Source of the DNA: an uncultured Alphaproteobacteria bacterium | GTDB lineage: Bacteria > Pseudomonadota > Alphaproteobacteria > HIMB59 > GCA-002718135 | Direction of reading: 5' to 3' | DNA: 64,000 nt | NCBI GenBank assembly: GCA_902517315.1 | Contig: CABYBP010000002.1 | Coordinates: 1 to 64,000 of the forward strand | Shown here: positions 18,881 to 26,995 of the stretch, piece after piece | Layout: each line of letters opens with the position of its first letter | How positions within the stretch are numbered: the stretch's first letter is position 1 | Notes under the pieces: generated by a model | Told to the model about the DNA's origin: nothing | Seen by the model: the letters and a program-made list of their open reading frames with translations, nothing else | The model's database searches: none | Translations under genes and position numbers: made by a program

Positions 18881-19956
18881 TAAATTCTCTCCTCAGATTG
18901 GCTATCAAATATTGATGATTTATTTATATCAAAAGAGATATTAATTTCATCATTTAAATTATAATTTGAACTTCCCTCGAGCCTAATTGAAATAGGATTA
19001 CCTTCTATGCTGGTCCATACAAGAGTATCCGCACCCATAGGCTCTACTAATTCTACGCTACCAGGAATAGAATTTTCATTTTTTTCTAAAATAATATTTT
19101 CTGGCCTTATACCAAATATAACTTCTTGATTATCAACTAAATTATTAAAATTTTCATAGTTTGAAATATTAATTTCCTGCTTACCTATAATTATTCTTTG
19201 ATTTGATTTTTTAAAATTAGCTTTTAAAAAATTCATGCTTGGCGAGCCAATAAATCCAGCCACAAATAAATTGGCAGGTTTGTTATAAATTTGTTTTGGT
19301 GTATCTAATTGTTGAATTAATCCATCTTTCATAACAGATATACGATCTGCAAGCGTCATAGCCTCAATTTGATCATGAGTAACGTAAATCATTGTATTAG
19401 ATAGATCACGGTGCAGTTTTTTAATTTCATATCGCAATTCAGCTCTTAGTTTTGCATCCAAGTTACTGAGAGGTTCATCAAATAAAAAAACTTTTGCATC
19501 TCTTACTAAGGCTCTTCCAATAGCTACTCTTTGTCTTTGACCTCCTGATAATTGAGAAGGTTTTCTTTTTAGTAATTCATTTATTTGAAGAAGATTTGAT
19601 GCTTTTTCAATTTTTTCATTAATGATATTCTTTGGAGTATTCATCATTCTAAGTCCAAATGATAAATTTTTTTCTACTGTCATGCTTGGATATAATGCAT
19701 AAGATTGGAATACCATTCCTATATGTCTATCTTTTGGCTCTTTCCATGTAACGTTATCATCTTCGATCCAAATCTGTCCGTCAGTTAAATCTAGAAGTCC
19801 TGCAATACAATTTAAAAGAGTGGTTTTTCCGCAACCCGAAGGCCCAAGTAAAACCATAAATTCACCTTCTCTTATATCAATACTTAAATCTTTTAAAATT
19901 TCAGTTTTACCGTAACTGAATGAAATATTTTTAACTTCTACATTATTTTTCATCAT
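18880..19956 (-). CDS. Sugar ABC transporter ATP-binding protein (MalK/UgpC/MsmK type)
   Basis: A 358-residue ATPase with Walker A GPSGCGKTT, signature LSGGQRQRVAIGRALVR, Walker B VFLFDEPLSNLDAKLR and the H-loop YVTHDQIEAMTLADR. A C-terminal TOBE/MalK regulatory domain (FGIRPENIILEKN) follows. It energises the permease pair encoded just upstream (19956-21718). It is the only MalK-type ATPase in the window, so it may also serve the ATPase-less transporter at 25108-28249, as MsmK-like ATPases do elsewhere. Two consecutive ATGs are possible starts. Confidence 0.94.
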   Translation of the reverse strand: MMKNNVEVKNISFSYGKTEILKDLSIDIREGEFMVLLGPSGCGKTTLLNCIAGLLDLTDGQIWIEDDNVTWKEPKDRHIGMVFQSYALYPSMTVEKNLSFGLRMMNTPKNIINEKIEKASNLLQINELLKRKPSQLSGGQRQRVAIGRALVRDAKVFLFDEPLSNLDAKLRAELRYEIKKLHRDLSNTMIYVTHDQIEAMTLADRISVMKDGLIQQLDTPKQIYNKPANLFVAGFIGSPSMNFLKANFKKSNQRIIIGKQEINISNYENFNNLVDNQEVIFGIRPENIILEKNENSIPGSVELVEPMGADTLVWTSIEGNPISIRLEGSSNYNLNDEINISFDINKSSIFDSQSEERI

Positions 19957-20837
19957 TACCCCTTAATTGCTCCAGCTGCGATACCTCTTACAAACCACCT
20001 TCCTGATATAAAATAAACAAAAAGCGGAACTAGTGATGTTAAAATTGTAGCGGACATATCGACATTATATTCTGCAACACCATAGTCTACTTGTACTATA
20101 TTATTCAATTGTACTGTCATAGGTTGATTGTCTCTACCTGCAAAGACCAGACCTAAAAGAAAATCATTCCAAATACCTGTGACTTGTAAAATTACTGCTA
20201 CAATAGTGATTGGTGTAGACATTGGAATGATAACATAAAGAAATATTTTAACAAAATTACCTCCATCAATTCTTGCTGCTTTAAAAAGATCTATTGGTAA
20301 ACTGACATAAAAATTTCTAAAAATTAACGTTAATATTGGCATACCAAAAATTGTATGTACTAGAATTATTCCTGGAAGAGTTGAATAAATACCTAACGCA
20401 TCTTCTATTTTAAGCAGAGGATAAACCATTACCTGATAAGGAATAAAAGCACCAAACATACATAGACCAAAAAAGAAATAAGCACCCTTAAAGCGCCAGA
20501 AGGCTAGAGCATATCCATTTATTGCACTAAGCCCAACAGACACAATTACACTAGGAATTGTAATTTTAATTGAATTAAAAAAACCAGGTTTAAGACCTTC
20601 ACATACAAATCCAGTACAAGCTTGTGACCACGCTTTTGGCCAAGAATAAAAGCTGAGTTCTTTTGGTAAATTTAATATGTTTGCGGCTCTAATTTCATCC
20701 ATATCTTTTAAGGATGTGATAACCATTACATATAATGGCATTAAAAAAAATATAGCACATACTAAAATAAAACAATACATACCTATTCTTCCTATTGTTA
20801 AATGTTTTGGACGAGGTCCAGAAGGTATAGCACTCAT
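19956..20837 (-). CDS. Sugar ABC transporter permease, MalG/GtsC-like
   Basis: A 293-residue inner-membrane permease with about six membrane segments and the EAA cytoplasmic loop (LFKAARIDGGNFVKIFLYVIIPMS). The C-terminus RWFVRGIAAGAIKG is typical of the MalG half. The ATG at 20837 (MSAIPSG) overlaps the stop of the partner permease by one base, so this start is preferred over the ATG 48 nt upstream. The ending LNNIVQVDYGVAEYNV resembles glucose/mannose (GtsC) permeases. Confidence 0.92.
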   Translation of the reverse strand: MSAIPSGPRPKHLTIGRIGMYCFILVCAIFFLMPLYVMVITSLKDMDEIRAANILNLPKELSFYSWPKAWSQACTGFVCEGLKPGFFNSIKITIPSVIVSVGLSAINGYALAFWRFKGAYFFFGLCMFGAFIPYQVMVYPLLKIEDALGIYSTLPGIILVHTIFGMPILTLIFRNFYVSLPIDLFKAARIDGGNFVKIFLYVIIPMSTPITIVAVILQVTGIWNDFLLGLVFAGRDNQPMTVQLNNIVQVDYGVAEYNVDMSATILTSLVPLFVYFISGRWFVRGIAAGAIKG

Positions 20838-21718
20838 TAGTTTGCCGCGTATTTGTTTCTTAGATAAAATTCGTAAAATGCCCATGGAGCAAGTATACAG
20901 ACAACAGAGATGAACATTATTATTGATGCTGCAAATGCTTGTCCTAAGTTAGCTCTACTAAAAAAATTTTCCATAACATACATAGCTGGTGTAGTTGTTG
21001 CATAACCAGGCCCGCCAGATGTCAAAGCTAAAATTAAATCATAAACTTTTACAACTCCAGCAGCAATCAGCACTATCGCTGTAACAACCATAGGTCTAAG
21101 CATTGGTAGAATAACAAATAAATAAGATTTCCACTTTGCTACCCCTTCTATACTTAATGATTTCCAAATATCTTCATCGATACCTCTAAGACCTGCTAGC
21201 ATGAGAACCATAACAAATCCTGCACCTTGCCAAACGGCAGCAATACATACTGCGTAAATTGCTAAATCTCTATTAACTAACCAATCAAGTTCAAACCAAA
21301 CGAATCCCCACATATGCATTGAGTTTTCTAATCCAAAAGTAGGATTTAGAACCCATTTCCAGACTAAACCTGTTACGACAAATGACATTGCGTAAGGATA
21401 TAAAAATATAGTTCTAAATAAACTTTCTCCTCTAATTTTTTGATCAATTAAAACTGCAAGTAAAAAACCAATTACTAGACATCCAATTGTGAATACAAAA
21501 CCATAGATAAAAATATTTTCAACAGCCACATCCCATTTTCTCTGTTTAAACAATCTTTCATACTGATCAAAACCAACATAATTTATAACAGGAACTAATT
21601 TAGAGTTAGTTAATGAATAAACAAATGAGTAAATAATACATCCAACAAATACTGTTAATGATATTACAATCATAGGAAGTAGCGCAATCATTGATGCAAT
21701 ATTTCTAAATAAAGGCAT
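20837..21718 (-). CDS. Sugar ABC transporter permease, MalF/GtsB-like
   Basis: A 293-residue permease with six predicted membrane segments and an EAA-type loop (DIWKSLSIEGVAKWKSYLFVILPML), in which the usual 'EAA' is altered to 'IWKSLSIEG'. It pairs with the MalG-like permease encoded directly downstream. The substrate-binding protein gene lies 58 bp upstream, separated by a stem-loop. Family resemblance is to glucose/mannose importers (GtsB) rather than maltose MalF, which is much longer. Confidence 0.9.
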   Translation of the reverse strand: MPLFRNIASMIALLPMIVISLTVFVGCIIYSFVYSLTNSKLVPVINYVGFDQYERLFKQRKWDVAVENIFIYGFVFTIGCLVIGFLLAVLIDQKIRGESLFRTIFLYPYAMSFVVTGLVWKWVLNPTFGLENSMHMWGFVWFELDWLVNRDLAIYAVCIAAVWQGAGFVMVLMLAGLRGIDEDIWKSLSIEGVAKWKSYLFVILPMLRPMVVTAIVLIAAGVVKVYDLILALTSGGPGYATTTPAMYVMENFFSRANLGQAFAASIIMFISVVCILAPWAFYEFYLRNKYAAN

Positions 21719-21744
21719 ATTTTTTTTAATTAAAATTTATTAGA

Positions 21745-21760
21745 GCAGGTATGAACCTGC
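21745..21760 (-). terminator. Intercistronic stem-loop between binding protein and permease genes
   Basis: gcaggt at 21745-21750 and acctgc at 21755-21760 form a 6-bp GC-rich stem with a 4-nt loop. There is no run of U directly after it on the minus strand, so it probably stabilises the binding-protein mRNA or attenuates transcription, giving more binding protein than permease, rather than acting as a full terminator. Confidence 0.5.
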
Positions 21761-21776
21761 CCTAAGATTAATAATT

Positions 21777-23021
21777 TTATAGTCCGCTTGTTAGAACGCC
21801 TTCTAAATCATCCATTGCTTGAGCAACAGTATAATTAGGGTCATTTCTAAATTCGGAGATAATGTCACCCCACGCAGCAGTAAATGCTGGTGTGTTCCAA
21901 TCATCACTTTCTCTCATAATTGCATCAGGATTTTGAATTAAATCTAAACCCATTTGCATACAAGCATCAGCAGCAGAAGTATCAACATCAAGTCTCATAG
22001 GTAGAGAGCCTTTAGCATTATTGAATTTAGCTTGTACAGTTGGATTAACCATCATACTTGCCATTGCTAGTTGAGTATCTTTTACTTTTGGATCATCATT
22101 TTTAGGGAAAACAAAAACGTCACCACCAAGTGCAACATATTTTTCTTTACCTGGGATAACACATGAATAATCTTTCATTGCTTCCATTCCAGCAACAGCA
22201 AATTCACCTCTTGCCCAGTCACCCATTACCTGCATTGCAGCTTTACCTTCGATGACCATTGCAGTTGTATCATTCCATAATCTTCCTGGAGAACCTTCAT
22301 CAGTAAATGCATTTAGTTCTCTATAAGTATTTAGTACTGATTCAAATCTACCATCTCTAAATGCATCAAGATCTTTATCTCTATACACTGAACGCATTAA
22401 CGGAAAACCCATAATTGAAGATGCAACGACATCAAACATTCCTGATTCTTGCCATCCTTGTCCACCTAGAGCTAGAGGAATAATTCCTGCAGCTTGTATA
22501 GTTGGAGCGCCAGCTAAGAATTCTTCAAATGTTTGAGGAACTGGAAGACCAACTTGTTTATATACATCGTTGTTAATCCACATCCATTGCCAACTGTGAA
22601 TATTTACTGGAACACAATAAAATTCTCCTTCAAATTCACAAGTTTCAATTAGTTCAGGTGGATATATAAAATCTCTCCATCCTTCAGCAGAAGCAACTTC
22701 TTCAAGTGATTGAAGTAAGCCTTGCTCAACTAAGTCCACAAATTGTTTTGAGATATTAAACTGTGCTGCAGTTGGTGGGTTACCACCTATAATTCTGTTT
22801 ACAGTTGTTCCTCTTGCATTGTCTCCACCAGTAATAGCAGTGTCAATCCAAGTATTACCCATCTCTTGCCAAGCTTCTGCAAACTGAGAAATAGCAGCTT
22901 GTTCTCCACCAGATGTCCACCAGTGAATAACTTCAGCTTCCATATGCCCAGCAGCTTTAGAAACATTAGTGAAAGATAGGGGTAAAAAAAAAGTTAAAAG
23001 TATTGAAAAAAATTTTTTCAT
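21777..23021 (-). CDS. Sugar ABC transporter substrate-binding protein, glucose/mannose (GtsA) type
   Basis: A 414-residue periplasmic binding protein with a signal peptide (residues 1-23, ending SKAAG). The mature N-terminus EVIHWWTSGGEQAAISQFAEAWQEMGNTWIDTAITGG is characteristic of the glucose/mannose-binding subgroup of SBP family 1. Asp- and Trp-rich strands and the 'KAAMQVMGDWARGEF' block also fit. It heads the GtsABC-like import operon ending in GH1. A very strong Shine-Dalgarno (GGGAGG) precedes the ATG, and a stem-loop follows the stop. Confidence 0.93.
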   Translation of the reverse strand: MKKFFSILLTFFLPLSFTNVSKAAGHMEAEVIHWWTSGGEQAAISQFAEAWQEMGNTWIDTAITGGDNARGTTVNRIIGGNPPTAAQFNISKQFVDLVEQGLLQSLEEVASAEGWRDFIYPPELIETCEFEGEFYCVPVNIHSWQWMWINNDVYKQVGLPVPQTFEEFLAGAPTIQAAGIIPLALGGQGWQESGMFDVVASSIMGFPLMRSVYRDKDLDAFRDGRFESVLNTYRELNAFTDEGSPGRLWNDTTAMVIEGKAAMQVMGDWARGEFAVAGMEAMKDYSCVIPGKEKYVALGGDVFVFPKNDDPKVKDTQLAMASMMVNPTVQAKFNNAKGSLPMRLDVDTSAADACMQMGLDLIQNPDAIMRESDDWNTPAFTAAWGDIISEFRNDPNYTVAQAMDDLEGVLTSGL

Positions 23022-23025
23022 TTTT

Positions 23026-23031
23026 CCTCCC
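23026..23031 (-). promoter_or_regulatory. Strong Shine-Dalgarno GGGAGG before the sugar-binding protein
   Basis: GGGAGG four bases before the ATG at 23021, in the context AAAGGGAGGAAAA. The same extended motif precedes the two other binding-protein genes (28255-28260, 37601-37606). Most other genes of the window have weak or no Shine-Dalgarno. A TTGACA lies upstream on the same strand (23073-23078), inside an imperfectly explained inverted repeat, but no convincing -10 follows it. Confidence 0.75.
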
Positions 23032-23109
23032 TTTGGTTAATAATAAAAGGACATTCAATATCTAAGCTACAATGTCAACCAGTTAAATTAACGCAATTTA
23101 GTAGTAATA

Positions 23110-24066
23110 TTAGAGAAGATTCAACCAATTAATTTCTTCTTGGTTTAGCTCAATATCAAGGCAAGGAAGGGTTGTATCTAGCTCTTTAACAGATCTAGGA
23201 CCAATTAATGCAAAAGAAGGAAAAGATTGGTTTATAGTCCAGCTTGCTGCAATATTATGAGCAGAACAACCTTTTTTTTCAGCTAGTTCCATAGCTCTTT
23301 TTTTTCTTTCTCTATTATCTTCACTATCATAGCAACTAATAGGACCGCTTGAGTTCTCCCCTGGTGCTCTATATGTTTCTGCCTTAGTAATTTTGTCTTC
23401 AATCTCTTGCGTTATATTATCAGGTAAAAAGTACCCCCTTGCTTGACTAGACCAAGACATGTGAGATTTTTGTGAAGAATTTAGGTATGCCAGTATCTCT
23501 TCAGTATTAGATGACAAGCAGCCATTCCAAAGAGGCTTAATCATTTTAGCAAGTGCTAAATTATTGTTTAAAATTGACATTTCTTGTTTATTATTTTTTT
23601 CTGCCCATTCATTTCCTTCTTTAAATCTTTGTATTGTCCAGTTTGAACCACCAAATATTTTAATTCTGCCTTTTTCTTTTTCTTGATTCAAAACATCCAT
23701 AAATTCATCAATTGGATAATCAGTATTATCTCGGTGCATAATATAAATATCAACATAATCTGTATTCATTCGTTCAAGAGAGATAGTTAATTGTTTTGAA
23801 ATCGCTTCAGGGTTACATTCAGGTGTATGTGCACCTTTGCCAAGTATTAAAACATCTTTTCTATTATTATTATTTTTTAACCATTCACCAAAAACTTTTT
23901 CATGATTACCTCCACCATATATAAATGCAGTATCAAACATATTGCCACCAACTTCAATCCAATGATCCCATAACTTTGAAGCTTCATTTATATCATCTTG
24001 GTTATCACATCCCATAACAAGTTTAGAAATGTCTTTATCTATTCCTTCTATTCTATCGTATTTCAT
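23110..24066 (-). CDS. Aldo/keto reductase
   Basis: A 318-residue NADPH-dependent (alpha/beta)8 reductase. The catalytic tetrad can be placed: Asp and Tyr in NMFDTAFIYGGG, Lys in LILGKGAH and His in YIMHRDN. ERMNTDYVDIY and KIFGGSNW are further family blocks, and IGPRSVKELD near the end matches the cofactor-binding loop. It is coupled (ATGA) to the upstream Gfo/Idh gene. Role inferred from context: reduction of a keto-sugar or sugar aldehyde made in the same pathway. Confidence 0.9.
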   Translation of the reverse strand: MKYDRIEGIDKDISKLVMGCDNQDDINEASKLWDHWIEVGGNMFDTAFIYGGGNHEKVFGEWLKNNNNRKDVLILGKGAHTPECNPEAISKQLTISLERMNTDYVDIYIMHRDNTDYPIDEFMDVLNQEKEKGRIKIFGGSNWTIQRFKEGNEWAEKNNKQEMSILNNNLALAKMIKPLWNGCLSSNTEEILAYLNSSQKSHMSWSSQARGYFLPDNITQEIEDKITKAETYRAPGENSSGPISCYDSEDNRERKKRAMELAEKKGCSAHNIAASWTINQSFPSFALIGPRSVKELDTTLPCLDIELNQEEINWLNLL

Positions 24067-25106
24067 ATTTCATCCTGTGGTAATTTATAATTTACTTTTT
24101 CTCTCCATGTATCAAGAGCTTGAAGATTGCCTAATGTATCTTCCCAAGTCATTGCTGGGTGAGGTGGTTGTATTTTTTCCTTTGCAATACACTGGCTTGC
24201 AAGTTCTCCTTCAAAGAAAAATAAATGTTCTGGTCCTTTGACATCAGTTACTTCTTCATTACCATTTTTACTAATAATGATTTTTGCATGATAAGGACCT
24301 CCTTGTCTTCCTGGCATCCATGGATCGGGTAATTCGATAGTACCTTCAGAGCCTGTAATAATAGCATTATTTTTCATGCTTTCTCTAATTGCAGTTGAGA
24401 CTTTGGCTTTAATTCCATTTTTAAATTCTAAATTGGCATGAGCAACTTCATCAACTCCTGTTTCCCCTATTCTTGCTTCAGCATCTATTAAAGTAGGCTC
24501 TAAAAACTTTTCTCCAGTTGCAACACCTGCAATTAACCTAGAAAAAGAAATAGGATATAAACCAACATCCAATATACCACCGCCTGCAAGGCTTTTATTA
24601 AACAATCTGTGATCAGGTATTGTTTTACCCATATCAAAACCAAAAGAAGCTTCAATAGATGTTATATCCCCTATTGTTTTATTTTTAATTACTTCTAATA
24701 GTTTTGGAATTTGAGGATGGCAACGATACATAAAGCCTTCCATATAAAAAACTCCAGCTTCTTTTACTGCCTCTATTATTTTTTTACCTTCATTTAAATT
24801 GACTGCGCCTGGTTTTTCACAAAGAACATGCTTTCCTTTACCTGCAGCTTTGATTGTCCATTCAGCATGCAAAGTATGTGGTGTAGAAATATAAATAGCA
24901 TCTATATGTTCTGAATTTATAATATCATCATAATTATCAAATCTAAAATCAGGATGAATATCATATTTATCACCAAAGGTTTTTCGACGGTCTTCATTTT
25001 TACTTGCTATACTTACGAGTTGACCCGAGTAAGAATCTTTTAATCCATCTGCAAAATTATTAGCTATATTACCTGGTCCAATAATTCCCCATTTAATTTT
25101 TTCCAT
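24063..25106 (-). CDS. Gfo/Idh/MocA family oxidoreductase
   Basis: A 347-residue dehydrogenase with an N-terminal Rossmann fold (KWGIIGPGNIANNFADGL), the YISTPHTLHAEWTIKAA and CEKPGAVNLNEG motifs carrying the catalytic Lys, and YMEGFMYRCHPQ plus GGGILDVGLYPISFSR in the substrate domain. The HP-containing 'MYRCHPQ' form is close to the glucose-fructose oxidoreductase/dihydrodiol dehydrogenase branch. It starts 1 base after the fused permease stop and overlaps the aldo/keto reductase start. Substrate unknown. Confidence 0.89.
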   Translation of the reverse strand: MEKIKWGIIGPGNIANNFADGLKDSYSGQLVSIASKNEDRRKTFGDKYDIHPDFRFDNYDDIINSEHIDAIYISTPHTLHAEWTIKAAGKGKHVLCEKPGAVNLNEGKKIIEAVKEAGVFYMEGFMYRCHPQIPKLLEVIKNKTIGDITSIEASFGFDMGKTIPDHRLFNKSLAGGGILDVGLYPISFSRLIAGVATGEKFLEPTLIDAEARIGETGVDEVAHANLEFKNGIKAKVSTAIRESMKNNAIITGSEGTIELPDPWMPGRQGGPYHAKIIISKNGNEEVTDVKGPEHLFFFEGELASQCIAKEKIQPPHPAMTWEDTLGNLQALDTWREKVNYKLPQDEI

Positions 25107-25107
25107 A

Positions 25108-26934
25108 CTACCCTTTTACAGCTCCTGCAGATAAACCAGCAATATAATATTTCTGAACAAAAGAAAAAATTACTATAATTGGAATTGTTGTTAAAGTTGC
25201 AAAAGCCATAGCTTGTCCATACTGAGGTTCCTGACCTACACTTAGTGCAAATACTTCCGTCATGCCAAGAGGAATGGTATAATTAAGATCATCTCTTAAA
25301 ATTATAAGTGGCCATAGGAAACTATTCCAAGAATTAACAAATGTAATTATTGCTAGAGTTGCAATACCAGGCCAAACAAGTGGGACAACTATTTGCCAAA
25401 ATATTCTAAACTCACCAGCTCCATCTGATCTTGCTGCTTGAATTAATTCATCAGGAACAGAGGTTATAAATTGTCTCATCATAAAAATTCCTATAGCAGG
25501 TGCAACAAAAGGAATTATTAGCCCCGTTAAAGTGTCATTCAATCCCATTCTTCCAACTAAGACGTAAAGAGGGATCATTATAATTGGAAAAGGTATCATT
25601 GCAGTTGCTACCATAAATATGAAGAGTTTGTTTTTTCCTTTAAAGTTATATTTTGCAAATGCATACCCGGCTAAAGTACATAAAAAAATCGTTAGCATTG
25701 TTACAGCTATAGCAACAAAGAAAGAATTGAATATCCATAAACTTGCTGGAAACTCAGTAAACAATTTTGTTACATTTTCCCAATTAGGACTTTTAGAAAA
25801 AACTATTGGTGGCCATGCCATTATTTCTGCTGTTGATTTAATTGATGAGGTAAGCATAAAAAAGTAAGGAATTAGTGTTATCAAACCTATAATTGTTATT
25901 ATTAAATTTAATGAATATTTTCCAATTGTTGGCGATAAGGATTTTTTGCTAGAACTAGAAGACTCAATTGGAAAAATATTAGCAATAAAATCTATAATAG
26001 GAGATAAAATTCTCTCAATAAAACTTTTTTTAGCATCCTGATCTAAATTTGACGCAAATGATCTAAATTGAAATAATGATATAGCTAAAATGCAGATGAA
26101 CATAAATACACCAATAGAAGATCCAAACCCTAATTTGAGCTGATTAAAGCCTCTTTCCATCATGTAAACTACCATTGATTTAGCATGGGTTGGAACATCA
26201 TTTCCACTGTACATAACAAATACATCTTCAAATATTTGAAATGAACCAATAGAAACAATTATACAAACAAATAATGTTACAGGTGCTAGCTGAGGAAGAG
26301 TCACGTACCAGAATTGATGCCATGCAGTTGCTCCATCTATTTTCGCAGCTTCATACAATGTTCTATCTATAAATTGTAGTCCAGCTAAAAAATAAATACA
26401 GGTTAATCCTGTCCACCTCCATATAATTAACATCATAACAGACCACTTAGAAGTTGAAGATGATTCAACCCAATTGATTGGCTCAATTCCTATAAGGCCA
26501 ATCATATAATTTAAGAGCCCAAATTCACTGTTTAGTATCATCTTAAATGTTAAGGCCGCTGCAACGACTGATGTAACTATAGGTGAGAAAAATACTAATC
26601 GCCAAAAAGGTTTTAGTTTTAGACTATGACTATTAAGAGCAAGGGCTAATAAAAGTGCAAGAGGAATGGTTATAAATACACTTCCAGCTGAATAAAATAC
26701 TGTGTTTAGGAAAGTTTCCCAAAAGTTTTGGTCTTTAAAAAATAAATATTCAAAATTTCCCCACCCCCGAGGTTTAGGAGCTTTAACACCTTTCCATTTA
26801 TAAAAAGCTAAAATAAAAGACGCTATGGTAGGTAAAAGAAAAAAAATTGTAAAAATAATATAAAATGGTGATATAAAAAAATAAGGTGCAACCTTTTCAG
26901 GTCTTAATCTTCGACTATTACTCACAACTGACAT
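25108..26934 (-). CDS. Fused sugar ABC transporter permease (MalF-like + MalG-like in one chain)
   Basis: 608 residues containing two complete permeases. The N-terminal half (about 15-292) resembles LacF/AraP types and carries an EAA loop at about 194-213 (LYEAAKIDGATAWHQF). A 45-residue polar linker (about 293-338, serine-rich) follows, then a MalG-like half with its own EAA loop at about 499-517 (IQAARSDGAGEFRIFW) and the usual C-terminal GLSAGAVKG. The frame is continuous, so this is a real fusion. The binding protein lies just upstream; no ATPase gene accompanies it. Such permeases are normally two genes. Confidence 0.93.
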   Translation of the reverse strand: MSVVSNSRRLRPEKVAPYFFISPFYIIFTIFFLLPTIASFILAFYKWKGVKAPKPRGWGNFEYLFFKDQNFWETFLNTVFYSAGSVFITIPLALLLALALNSHSLKLKPFWRLVFFSPIVTSVVAAALTFKMILNSEFGLLNYMIGLIGIEPINWVESSSTSKWSVMMLIIWRWTGLTCIYFLAGLQFIDRTLYEAAKIDGATAWHQFWYVTLPQLAPVTLFVCIIVSIGSFQIFEDVFVMYSGNDVPTHAKSMVVYMMERGFNQLKLGFGSSIGVFMFICILAISLFQFRSFASNLDQDAKKSFIERILSPIIDFIANIFPIESSSSSKKSLSPTIGKYSLNLIITIIGLITLIPYFFMLTSSIKSTAEIMAWPPIVFSKSPNWENVTKLFTEFPASLWIFNSFFVAIAVTMLTIFLCTLAGYAFAKYNFKGKNKLFIFMVATAMIPFPIIMIPLYVLVGRMGLNDTLTGLIIPFVAPAIGIFMMRQFITSVPDELIQAARSDGAGEFRIFWQIVVPLVWPGIATLAIITFVNSWNSFLWPLIILRDDLNYTIPLGMTEVFALSVGQEPQYGQAMAFATLTTIPIIVIFSFVQKYYIAGLSAGAVKG

Positions 26935-26960
26935 ATTATTATTTTTATTCTATTTTTAAA

Positions 26961-26983
26961 AAAGCAGGGTAAAACCCTGCTTT
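26961..26983 (-). terminator. Stem-loop with U-run between binding protein and fused permease
   Basis: aaagcagggt at 26961-26970 and accctgcttt at 26974-26983 form a perfect 10-bp stem with a 3-nt loop. On the minus strand the GC core is followed by six T, so it resembles an intrinsic terminator. As the permease lies downstream, it probably acts as a leaky attenuator. Confidence 0.6.
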
Positions 26984-26995
26984 AAAAATTATCGT

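Noticed and set aside
20838..20885. Longer start for the MalG-like permease
   Set aside because: It would lie inside the upstream permease gene; the ATG at 20837 overlapping its stop is the usual coupled arrangement.
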